Positions 1 through 5,299 of a DNA stretch of 7,699 nucleotides are shown piece by piece. Under the pieces are notes generated by a model. The model saw only the letters and a list, made by a program, of their open reading frames with translations, was not told the DNA's origin and made no database searches. Position 1 is the first letter of the stretch; each line of letters opens with the position of its first letter. A program made the translations under genes and the position numbers. The DNA is from Pseudomonadota bacterium (GTDB lineage Bacteria; Pseudomonadota; Gammaproteobacteria; Burkholderiales; Burkholderiaceae_C), in assembly GCA_023435325.1 (NCBI GenBank), contig JAEYRT010000289.1:1-7699 (forward strand), in the 5' to 3' direction.

Positions 1-407
1 GGATGGGGCTGTCCGACTACGTGCGTGCGGAGTTCTTGCGCAATCGCCAGCTGGACTACGTCAAAGCCGCGCGGGCGCTGGGAGTGCCCAACGGGCAGAT
101 CATCTGGCGCCACATTCTGCCCAACAGTCTGACACCGGTGGTCACGTTCCTGCCGTTTCGCATGAGCGCGGCCATTCTGGCGCTGACCTCGCTGGACTTT
201 CTGGGCCTGGGCGTGCCACCGGGAACGCCCAGTCTGGGCGAACTGCTCAGCCAGGGCAAGAACAGCATTGATGCATGGTGGATTTCGCTGGGTACTTTCG
301 CCGTGCTGGTGAGCACGCTGTTGCTGCTGACGTTCATGGGCGATGCCCTGCGCGACGCGCTGGACCCGCGCAAGGCAGAGCTTGCCGATGTCAAGGAGGG
401 CGCGTGA
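1..407 (+). CDS. yejE: YejE-type oligopeptide ABC transporter inner-membrane permease, C-terminal part (5' truncated by window)
   Basis: The reading frame is open from the left edge; the first two bases complete a probable Trp codon, so the gene starts outside the window and about 134 residues are visible. The visible part carries the binding-protein-dependent permease EAA loop (AARALG followed by I.RHILPN at about residues 21-42 of the visible part), which docks on the ATPase. Two hydrophobic segments follow, with TSLDFLGLG and PSLGELL.QGK between them, a pattern typical of YejE and related peptide permeases. In this family it forms the inner-membrane channel with YejB, fed by the periplasmic binding protein YejA and driven by YejF. 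In enterobacteria the Yej system imports oligopeptides and microcin C. The TGA stop overlaps the ATG of the next gene by one base, so the two are translationally coupled. The exact substrate here is inferred. A DppC/OppC-like permease is the alternative, but the fused ATPase downstream favours Yej. Confidence 0.88.
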   Translation, partial: MGLSDYVRAEFLRNRQLDYVKAARALGVPNGQIIWRHILPNSLTPVVTFLPFRMSAAILALTSLDFLGLGVPPGTPSLGELLSQGKNSIDAWWISLGTFAVLVSTLLLLTFMGDALRDALDPRKAELADVKEGA

Positions 408-2020
408 TGCAGCCAGCCAAAGAAACACAACCGCTGCTGTCCGTGCGCGACCTCAGACTGCGTTTTGGCCGCAAGCAAGTCGTGCATGGTGTGAGCTTTG
501 ATGTGCATGCAGGCGAGAAACTGGCCCTGGTGGGTGAGTCCGGCTCGGGCAAAACCATGACAGCCCTGAGCCTGCTGCGTCTGGTGGGGGATGCCACCAT
601 CAGTGGGCACGCCTTGCTTGAAGGGCGTGATCTGCTGGCACTGTCCGAACGTGACATGCGCGCCGTGCGTGGTGGCGATGTGGCCATGATTTTCCAGGAA
701 CCGATGACGGCCCTCAACCCCCTGATGCCTGTGGGCGCACAGGTGGCCGAAGTGCTGCAGCTCAAACAGGCCTTGAGCAAGCAGCAGGCCTTCGCGCAGG
801 CCGTGGAGCTGCTGGCCACCACCGGCATTCCAGAGCCGCAACGCCGTGCGCTGAGCTATCCGCACCAACTCAGTGGCGGACAGCGTCAGCGCGCCATGAT
901 TGCCATGGCCCTGGCTTCCAGCCCCAAGCTGCTGCTGGCCGATGAGCCCACGACGGCACTCGACGTCACGCTGCGCATGCAGATTCTGGAGCTGCTCGGG
1001 GATTTGCAGCGCCAGACCGGCATGGCGATCTTGTTGATCACGCACGATCTGCATCTGGTGCGCCGCTTTGCGGACCGCGCAGCCGTCATGGAGCAGGGTG
1101 CACTCGTGGAGCTGGGCCCTGTGGCCGAGCTGTTCGAGCATCCCAAGCATGCCTACACACACAAGCTGCTGCACAGCCAGCCGGCGCGCGAGGTGCTGCC
1201 CGCACAGCCTGCAGCCAAGCCCGTGGTGCAGGCGCAGCAGCTGCGGGTGAGCTATCCGGTGCCGGTGCCTGGCATACGTGGGTGGTTCCGCAAGGGCGAG
1301 TTTGTCGCCGTGCAGGGGGCGGATGTATGCCTGCGCGAAGGGCAGACGCTGGGCATTGTGGGCGAATCCGGCTCGGGCAAGTCCACGCTGGCGCAGGCCA
1401 TTCTCGGCCTTTTGCCGAGCCAGGGCACGCTCCAGATCACCGGTAAAAGCTGGCAGCAGCCCGCCATGCGCAACAGCGCCGTCAACCAGGCGCTGCGCCG
1501 CGAAATGCAGGTGGTGTTCCAGGACCCGTTTTCCTCGCTCTCGCCGCGCATGACGGTGGAAGAGATTGTGGGCGAAGGCCTCAAGGTGCACGCCCCTGGC
1601 ATCAGTGTGGCGAGTCGGCGCGAACAGGTGCAGTCCGTATTGCTGAGCGTGGGTTTGAGTGAACAGCAGTTTCCCGGTCTGCTGCAACGCTATCCGCACG
1701 AATTTTCGGGTGGGCAACGCCAGCGTCTGGCCGTGGCGCGTGCACTGATTCTGCAGCCCAAGGTGCTGGTGCTGGACGAACCGACTTCTGCGCTGGATGT
1801 GACAATTCAAAAGCAGGTGCTCAGTCTGCTGCAGCGCCTGCAGCGGGAGCGAGGTCTGAGCTATCTGCTCATCACCCATGACATGGACGTGATCCGCGCC
1901 ATGGCCCATGACGTCATGGTCATGCAGGCCGGCGAGGTGGTGGAAGCAGGGAGCGTGGAGCAAGTATTGCAGCAGCCGCAGCATGCCTATACCCGACAGC
2001 TGGTGCAGGCGGCTTTGTAA
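407..2020 (+). CDS. yejF: YejF-type oligopeptide ABC transporter, fused double ATP-binding protein
   Basis: This 537-residue protein contains two complete ABC ATPase domains in one chain, as in E. coli YejF (about 529 residues). Domain 1 has Walker A GESGSGKT at 43-50, signature LSGGQRQR at 155-162 and Walker B LLLADEP at 175-181 with catalytic Glu180. Domain 2 has Walker A GESGSGKS at 319-326, signature FSGGQRQR at 433-440 and Walker B with Asp457-Glu458. Each half ends with the HAYT peptide-transporter motif (oligo_HPY type). All nucleotide-binding motifs are intact, so both sites should hydrolyse ATP. The start was placed at 407 because AAGGAGG (393-399) sits 7 bases upstream and the ATG overlaps the permease stop; an in-frame ATG at 275 lies inside the permease gene and has no such support. 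The protein acts at the cytoplasmic face of the inner membrane with YejB and YejE. Peptide or microcin C-like substrates are known for the family but not shown here. Confidence 0.93.
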   Translation: MQPAKETQPLLSVRDLRLRFGRKQVVHGVSFDVHAGEKLALVGESGSGKTMTALSLLRLVGDATISGHALLEGRDLLALSERDMRAVRGGDVAMIFQEPMTALNPLMPVGAQVAEVLQLKQALSKQQAFAQAVELLATTGIPEPQRRALSYPHQLSGGQRQRAMIAMALASSPKLLLADEPTTALDVTLRMQILELLGDLQRQTGMAILLITHDLHLVRRFADRAAVMEQGALVELGPVAELFEHPKHAYTHKLLHSQPAREVLPAQPAAKPVVQAQQLRVSYPVPVPGIRGWFRKGEFVAVQGADVCLREGQTLGIVGESGSGKSTLAQAILGLLPSQGTLQITGKSWQQPAMRNSAVNQALRREMQVVFQDPFSSLSPRMTVEEIVGEGLKVHAPGISVASRREQVQSVLLSVGLSEQQFPGLLQRYPHEFSGGQRQRLAVARALILQPKVLVLDEPTSALDVTIQKQVLSLLQRLQRERGLSYLLITHDMDVIRAMAHDVMVMQAGEVVEAGSVEQVLQQPQHAYTRQLVQAAL

Positions 2021-2123
2021 GCCATTCACGCATTTTTGCCGCAGCTTTACAAAGGATGCAGATTGGGTTTGCACGGCCAGCCTAGTATTGGCTGCATCAG
2101 CAATCACCTAGAAAGGGCTAGCG

Positions 2124-2567
2124 ATGAACACCAAGCAATGGACTGCTGCGCTCACCGCCATCGTGCTGGGCACATCTTCCCTGAGCGCTTTTGCGCAACC
2201 CGGGCCGCACGGCCCTCATGGTCACGGCCCGGCACCGCGCGCTGCCCACGGTGGTCCGCAGTACAAGCATCCCGCGCCGCCTCCACGCCACAAGGCGCAT
2301 CCCGGCGCACGCCCCGCGCAACCCGGGCACCCGCACGGCATGCCTCCAGGTCAGGCCAAACGCCTGGGTGCAGGGCCGCAGCACAACTGGGTCAAGGGCA
2401 CACGCGTGCCACCGCAGTTCCGTACCTCGCACTATGTGGTCAATGACTGGCATCGCCATGGCCTCAAGCGTCCGCCTCGTGGCCACCAATGGGTGCAGTA
2501 TGGGGGCGACTATCTGTTGGTCGCGATTGCCACCGGCGTGATCGCACAGCTGATCCTGGGCCATTGA
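2124..2567 (+). CDS. RcnB-family exported small His/Pro/Gly-rich protein
   Basis: The 147-residue protein begins with a clear Sec signal peptide: a Lys near the N-terminus, a hydrophobic stretch at 8-20, and AFA|Q as the likely cleavage site after residue 24. The mature N-terminal half (25-87) is low-complexity and rich in His, Pro and Gly, with about ten histidines. The C-terminal part (about 86-146) has the RcnB/DUF pattern: SHYVVNDW, then GLKRPPRGHQWVQYGGDYLL and an aliphatic tail AIATGVIAQLIL. In E. coli, RcnB is a periplasmic protein affecting Ni/Co homeostasis, but many family members in beta- and gammaproteobacteria are uncharacterised. No rcnA efflux or rcnR regulator gene lies nearby, so a metal role here is inference from the family and the histidines. 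The ribosome site is modest (AAAGG at 2113-2117). No terminator separates it from yejF (103-base gap), so read-through from the yej unit is possible. A strong terminator follows. Confidence 0.8.
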   Translation: MNTKQWTAALTAIVLGTSSLSAFAQPGPHGPHGHGPAPRAAHGGPQYKHPAPPPRHKAHPGARPAQPGHPHGMPPGQAKRLGAGPQHNWVKGTRVPPQFRTSHYVVNDWHRHGLKRPPRGHQWVQYGGDYLLVAIATGVIAQLILGH

Positions 2568-2586
2568 AAAAGCAACGCTCCATGAA

Positions 2587-2614
2587 AAACGGCACATGAA
2601 AGTGCCGTTTTTTT
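2587..2614. terminator. Bidirectional intrinsic terminator between convergent genes
   Basis: A perfect 9-bp stem, AAACGGCAC (2587-2595) and GTGCCGTTT (2602-2610), encloses a 6-base loop and is followed on + by a run of T to 2614. It begins 20 bases after the RcnB-like stop. Read on the - strand the same stem is followed by TTTTTC, so it can also end transcripts of the convergent lipocalin gene. Confidence 0.9.
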
Positions 2615-2615
2615 A

Positions 2616-2671
2616 TAGCTGCCAACGCTTGGTGGCAAAGGTTTTCCAATAGTTTTTTATTGAAAAGCCTT
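2616..2671. repeat. Possible degenerate Comamonadaceae interspersed repeat with an imperfect inverted repeat
   Basis: Just after the terminator comes TAGCTGCCAACGCTTGG (2616-2632), which resembles the core (TAGCTGC-N-AGCGCTTG) of an intergenic repeat I recall as very common in Comamonadaceae. The rest of the expected unit is not recognisable. It is followed by two imperfect arms, AAGGTTTTCCAATA (2638-2651) and TATTGAAAAGCCTT (2658-2671), complementary at 12 of 14 positions around a 6-base T-rich loop. TAGCTGCC recurs at 2704-2711, inside the 3' end of the lipocalin gene. The repeat identity rests on memory, not alignment. Confidence 0.4.
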
Positions 2672-2696
2672 GTGTATCAAACGCTGAGTGCTCTCA

Positions 2697-3440
2697 TTAT
2701 TTGTAGCTGCCTGTAGGATTGACGCCGTCCTGGTGCACCCACAACACCTTCTGGGTGTCCACGCCCAACATGCGTGCCTGGTGCAAGAGCCGGTCTTCCA
2801 CGCCATCCGGCAGGGAAGGCGTGCGCGAAAGAATCCAGAAATAATCCAGCTTGTCGCCAATCACCATGGCCCATTGGTAGTTCTCATCAAGTGCCACCAC
2901 GTTGTAACCCGCGTAAAACGGGCCGAAGAAAGACACCTTCAGCGCAGCCACATCGGGCGCAATCATGGGTTTGGCCCTGCCGTGCGAGACTTTCCACTCG
3001 CCACGGCGCGGGTCGTAGCCACGGTTGATGACCTGAATGCTTCCGTCAGGCAGGTGGCTGTACTCGGCCTGTGTGCGCTGTAGGCCTTTTTCAAAGGTGT
3101 GGTCGATACGGGCCAGCTCATACCATTTGCCCAGATAGCGATCGAGCTCGAAGCCATCGACGGGATGCACACCTTCCGGAATGCGCGGATTGCGGCTGGC
3201 ATAAAGGGCAGCACCCGCCAAGGCGGCCAGTCCAAGCGTGCACCACAGGCCGTTGTGCGAGCTGCTGGGGCTGCTATGGCTGGAGCTGGGCAACGGGGCG
3301 GCATTTCGCTCGATCTGGTGCTGCTGCAGCGCAGTTTTCAGGCTTTGTACCGTGTTGTGCAGTGAATCGTGAGCAGCACAGCGAGGGCATTCGGGTCGGG
3401 ATTCGGTCTTGCAAGAGCGGCGAAAGAATGGCATGGGCAT
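2697..3440 (-). CDS. Blc-type lipocalin with N-terminal membrane-anchored extension
   Basis: The C-terminal ~160 residues are a bacterial lipocalin: GKWYEL at 104-109 (the conserved GxW motif), IDHTFEKGL at 112-120, VINRGYDP, LKVSFFGPFYAGYNVVALD and YFWILSRTP. All are close to E. coli Blc, an outer-membrane lipoprotein that binds lysophospholipids and fatty acids. Unlike Blc (about 177 residues, N-terminal lipobox), this 247-residue protein has no lipobox. Instead residues 1-63 are hydrophilic, with three cysteines (C10, C18, C21, the last two as CPRC) and a Ser/His-rich stretch at 52-62. A hydrophobic segment at about 64-82 then likely anchors it in the inner membrane with the barrel in the periplasm. 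The start is either the ATG at 3440 or, better, the in-frame ATG at 3434, which has AGGA 8 bases upstream; no internal ATG lies just before the hydrophobic segment. It is convergent with the RcnB-like gene and shares its terminator. Ligand and role are inferred from the family. Confidence 0.85.
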   Translation of the reverse strand: MPMPFFRRSCKTESRPECPRCAAHDSLHNTVQSLKTALQQHQIERNAAPLPSSSHSSPSSSHNGLWCTLGLAALAGAALYASRNPRIPEGVHPVDGFELDRYLGKWYELARIDHTFEKGLQRTQAEYSHLPDGSIQVINRGYDPRRGEWKVSHGRAKPMIAPDVAALKVSFFGPFYAGYNVVALDENYQWAMVIGDKLDYFWILSRTPSLPDGVEDRLLHQARMLGVDTQKVLWVHQDGVNPTGSYK

Positions 3441-3450
3441 GATCCTGAAG

Positions 3451-3501
3451 CAAATACTGCAATGCGCCGCAAAGGCGCACGTTCAAGGCACACAGTATTT
3501 G
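3451..3501 (-). promoter_or_regulatory. Nested inverted repeat in the lipocalin 5' leader
   Basis: Perfect 9-bp arms CAAATACTG (3451-3459) and CAGTATTTG (3493-3501) flank a second perfect 6-bp hairpin, TGCGCC (3463-3468) and GGCGCA (3474-3479), with a 5-base loop. In the lipocalin transcript the outer stem would end only a few bases before the ribosome site. It could be a leader RNA structure controlling translation or an operator. No T-run follows, so it is not a terminator. Confidence 0.5.
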
Positions 3502-3703
3502 TAACGCAACCCCGACCGGTTTGTAGGTCGCATCCGTGAATCCATGTGCTGAAGCGCCCAGCCTCGTGGCTTGCATACCAAAAAACGCAGAAAAAAGAGC
3601 AAAACACACAGTTGTGAGACAATTTTGTCAATCCCGCCGCATGCCGCGCTGCAGTATGTGGAAAAATACCGGGTTTACTGAAACCTCAACTGGAGAGATT
3701 GCC

Positions 3704-3871
3704 ATGGGCAATAAGATCGTTACTGAAGCGGATCGCAAGCGCACCCCCCGTCCCGTTGCTCCCAACGGCGTGACCCTGCTGTCGCAAGGCCGTGGCCAGC
3801 GCGTGAGCCTGGAGCGTGGTTCGCACACTCGTAGCAAGAAGAACCCCGGCAAGCGCGCTCACTCGGGTTAA
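3704..3871 (+). CDS. Small very basic conserved-looking protein of unknown function (55 residues)
   Basis: ATG at 3704 is preceded by GGAGAG (3692-3697) at good spacing, and the frame ends at TAA 3869-3871. The product has 13 Lys/Arg against 3 Asp/Glu, with no membrane segment, cysteine or signal peptide. The middle reads VTLLSQGRGQRVSLERGSHT and the C-terminal part is a Lys/Arg/Gly tail (SKKNPGKRAHSG). All eight Arg codons are CGC or CGT, Lys codons are AAG, Leu codons are CTG, and most Pro codons are CCC. This is a highly-expressed type of codon use that argues for a real gene. It stands alone, with two hairpins behind it including a strong terminator. I do not recognise a named family. Composition would suit a nucleic-acid- or ribosome-associated protein, but that is inference. 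A longer in-frame opening back to 3536 exists but has no ribosome site and unlikely composition. Confidence 0.75.
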   Translation: MGNKIVTEADRKRTPRPVAPNGVTLLSQGRGQRVSLERGSHTRSKKNPGKRAHSG

Positions 3872-3883
3872 TTCGCGAGAGCA

Positions 3884-3903
3884 GATAGGCGCACAGGCCT
3901 ATC
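3884..3903 (+). other. Short perfect hairpin downstream of the basic small-protein gene
   Basis: GATAGGC (3884-3890) pairs with GCCTATC (3897-3903) around a 6-base loop. No T-run follows, and the terminator proper begins 4 bases later, so this may act as a 3'-end stabilising stem. Confidence 0.5.
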
Positions 3904-3907
3904 GCCG

Positions 3908-3945
3908 AAAAAAGCCTCAGGCCCTTGTCTGGGGCTTTTTTGTTT
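3908..3945 (+). terminator. Strong intrinsic terminator after the basic small-protein gene
   Basis: AAAAAAGCC-T-CAG (3908-3920) pairs with CTG-G-GGCTTTTTT (3929-3941), a 13-bp stem with one U-G wobble and an 8-base loop. The T-run is part of the right arm. The A-run on the left makes it potentially bidirectional, though no gene on the - strand ends here. Confidence 0.88.
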
Positions 3946-3981
3946 TTCCACTTTGCTTTTTCCCCCACTTTTGCGTCAGAC

Positions 3982-4008
3982 GCTGTGCACTTGATTACGA
4001 TGCACAGC
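3982..4008. promoter_or_regulatory. Perfect 8-bp inverted repeat upstream of the thioredoxin-fold gene (candidate operator or leader hairpin)
   Basis: GCTGTGCA (3982-3989) and TGCACAGC (4001-4008) are perfect reverse complements separated by 11 bases, giving a 19-bp centre-to-centre distance, close to two helical turns. A second small palindrome, GCGTC-A-GACGC (3973-3983), abuts it on the left. The site ends 51 bases before the chosen start codon. I could not place a convincing promoter next to it. Confidence 0.45.
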
Positions 4009-4058
4009 TTTCACGCATGAAGGCACTGTCTTTCGTGCGGCCAGGAGAATATTCAGTC

Positions 4059-4451
4059 ATGAGCGCCCCTACGCCCGCTACCTGCTTGCCAAAAGCCACG
4101 GCATCTGCTGATGCACCACTGAGTGTGGTGTGTCTGTGCGCCGCGTGGTGCGGTGTGTGTCGCCAGTATGAGTCGGAGTTCCGTGCCTTGCAGGCCAGAT
4201 TTCCTCACGTGCGTTTTGACTGGGTGGATGTGGAAGATGAAGAGGCGCGGATCGGTGATGTGGATGTCGAAACCTTTCCCACATTGCTGCTGGGTCGTGG
4301 GGATGGGGCCTTGTTTCTGGGGCCGCTGCTGCCGCAAATCAAGGTGCTGGAACGCCTGATTGCCTCGTTTGTCGACGGCGCACCAGCAACGGCAACGTTG
4401 CCTGAACAGGCGCATGGGCTGTGGCGCCGCATTGCTGAGAAATGGCAGTAA
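4059..4451 (+). CDS. Thioredoxin-fold family protein with WCGVC active site
   Basis: The 130-residue product has a thioredoxin fold: a beta strand LSVVCLCA (21-28), the redox motif W30-C31-G-V-C34, and a helix. A strand FDWVDVED (53-60) matches the thioredoxin pattern before the partner region, and the cis-proline motif ETFPTLLL has Pro74. Both active-site cysteines and the cis-Pro are present, so thiol-disulfide chemistry is likely. Three further cysteines (C9, C25, C27) are less usual. No signal peptide is seen, so it is probably cytoplasmic. The start at 4059 is chosen because AGGAG (4043-4047) lies upstream (11 bases); an in-frame ATG at 4017 lacks a ribosome site, and the open frame back to 3816 crosses the preceding terminator. 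It is smaller in role than the main thioredoxin A (active site usually WCGPC), and its substrates are unknown. Confidence 0.83.
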   Translation: MSAPTPATCLPKATASADAPLSVVCLCAAWCGVCRQYESEFRALQARFPHVRFDWVDVEDEEARIGDVDVETFPTLLLGRGDGALFLGPLLPQIKVLERLIASFVDGAPATATLPEQAHGLWRRIAEKWQ

Positions 4452-4478
4452 GCCTGCAGGATTTGCTTTTGGCTTACA

Positions 4479-4506
4479 TTGCGAATCAATGCTTTGCGGA
4501 TACAAT
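4479..4506 (+). promoter_or_regulatory. Probable sigma-70 promoter of the rimP-nusA-infB operon
   Basis: A -35-like TTGCGA (4479-4484) and a -10-like TACAAT (4501-4506) are separated by 16 bases. The -10 matches the consensus at 5 of 6 positions and the -35 at 4 of 6. Transcription would begin near 4512-4514, about 130 bases before rimP. It is the best promoter-like match I found in the gap. Confidence 0.6.
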
Positions 4507-4516
4507 ATGGCATTCA

Positions 4517-4558
4517 CGACCAAACGGGCGGGTATCAACCGCCCTTTTTTTTTGGTCG
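4517..4558 (+). terminator. Leader intrinsic terminator/attenuator of the rimP-nusA-infB operon
   Basis: A GC-rich stem, GGGCGG (4526-4531) and CCGCCC (4539-4544) with a 7-base loop, is followed by nine T (4545-4553). Outer arms CGACCAAA (4517-4524) and TTTGGTCG (4551-4558) are also perfectly complementary. It lies between the likely promoter and rimP, so both rimP transcripts and read-through from the thioredoxin-fold gene must pass it. Leader terminators before rimP/nusA are known in enterobacteria and fit control by NusA, but the detail here is inferred. Confidence 0.8.
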
Positions 4559-4642
4559 CTTGCATTTGGAGCTCGAAGCCGCCAGCAAGCAATTGCAGGA
4601 TGGTTATCGGGTTTTTTGTACTTCCGGGATTGAACTTAACAC

Positions 4643-5221
4643 GTGGCACTACAGCAAATTGTTGAACAAACCGTAACGGGCCTGGGCTATGACCTGGTGG
4701 AGATCGAGCGTTCCGCAGGTGGCCTGCTGCGCATCACCATCGACCTGCCCTGGCAAGCACCCGAAGAGGGCGCTGAGCCATTGCCCGAGGCTTTTGTGAC
4801 TGTGGAAGATTGTGAAAAGGTCACACGTCAACTGCAATTTGCGCTGGAAGTCGACGGAGTGGATTACAACCGCCTGGAAGTGTCTTCGCCCGGCATTGAT
4901 CGCCCCCTGCGTCACGAGCAGGATTTCGTGCGTTTCGTCGGTTCCGAAATCGACATCACCCTCAAGGAAGCCATTGGCGCTGCAGGTGGCGGCGTGGTCA
5001 ATGCCAATCGAAAGAAGTTTCGCGGCACGCTCGAGCGTGCAGAGGCTGGCGGCTGGCAGATTGTCTGGAGTGATGAGCCTGCGCGAAAACCCGGACAAAA
5101 AGTGAGCAAAAAGCGTGAGCCTGCACCTTTGCAGGCCATGGGTTTTACGCTGGACGAGCTGCGCGAGGCGCGTTTGGCACCAGTGGTGAACTTCAAGGGG
5201 CGTGGCGCCAAGCCCGCTTGA
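4643..5221 (+). CDS. rimP: Ribosome maturation factor RimP
   Basis: This 192-residue protein has the RimP (DUF150) pattern: an N-terminal domain with GYDLVEIERSAGGLLRITID (14-33), the junction VSSPGIDRPLR (about 80-90) that is diagnostic of the family, and a C-terminal SH3-like domain (about 92-190). RimP binds the free 30S subunit in the cytoplasm and assists its maturation. The protein is longer than E. coli RimP (about 150) because of a Pro/Glu-rich insertion near 35-48 and a Lys-rich insertion (RKPGQKVSKKREPAP) near 146-160, both of a kind I expect in betaproteobacteria. The start is GTG at 4643: an in-frame TAA (4637-4639) lies two codons upstream, so nothing earlier is possible. The ribosome site is weak (GGGA at 4626-4629, 13 bases away), suggesting modest initiation. 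It is the first gene of the operon; nusA follows after 78 bases. Confidence 0.95.
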   Translation: MALQQIVEQTVTGLGYDLVEIERSAGGLLRITIDLPWQAPEEGAEPLPEAFVTVEDCEKVTRQLQFALEVDGVDYNRLEVSSPGIDRPLRHEQDFVRFVGSEIDITLKEAIGAAGGGVVNANRKKFRGTLERAEAGGWQIVWSDEPARKPGQKVSKKREPAPLQAMGFTLDELREARLAPVVNFKGRGAKPA

Positions 5222-5299
5222 GATGCGAGCCCATTAGCAAAACAAGGTGTCCCGCTAGGCGCCACCGCTTGAAAGAATTGAAATTAGGAGAGTCATCGC

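Noticed and set aside
56..2107. 683-codon open frame on the - strand opposite the yej genes
   Set aside because: It lies antisense to two intact, well-recognised genes. Its product is His/Gln/Leu-rich with no recognisable domain, the usual result of GC-biased codons read in reverse.
2021..2123. Promoter and hairpin upstream of the RcnB-like gene
   Set aside because: GATGCAG (2055-2061)/CTGCATC (2092-2098) and CAGCC (2078-2082)/GGCTG (2090-2094) are complementary, but short. No -35/-10 pair with acceptable spacing was found, so nothing is called.
2036..2446. Alternative + strand frame overlapping the RcnB-like gene
   Set aside because: Its product is an Arg/Ala/Pro-rich shadow of the His/Pro/Gly-rich gene. 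It lacks the signal peptide and RcnB motifs that the chosen frame shows.
4442..4633. 63-codon frame (ATG 4442) spanning the rimP promoter and leader terminator
   Set aside because: It overlaps the end of the thioredoxin-fold gene and runs through the promoter and hairpin. There is no ribosome site and no recognisable product, so it is most likely chance.
4452..4642. Possible initiator tRNA (metY) before rimP, as in E. coli
   Set aside because: No cloverleaf arms, TTC-loop sequence or CCA end could be found; the gap holds only the promoter and terminator hairpin.
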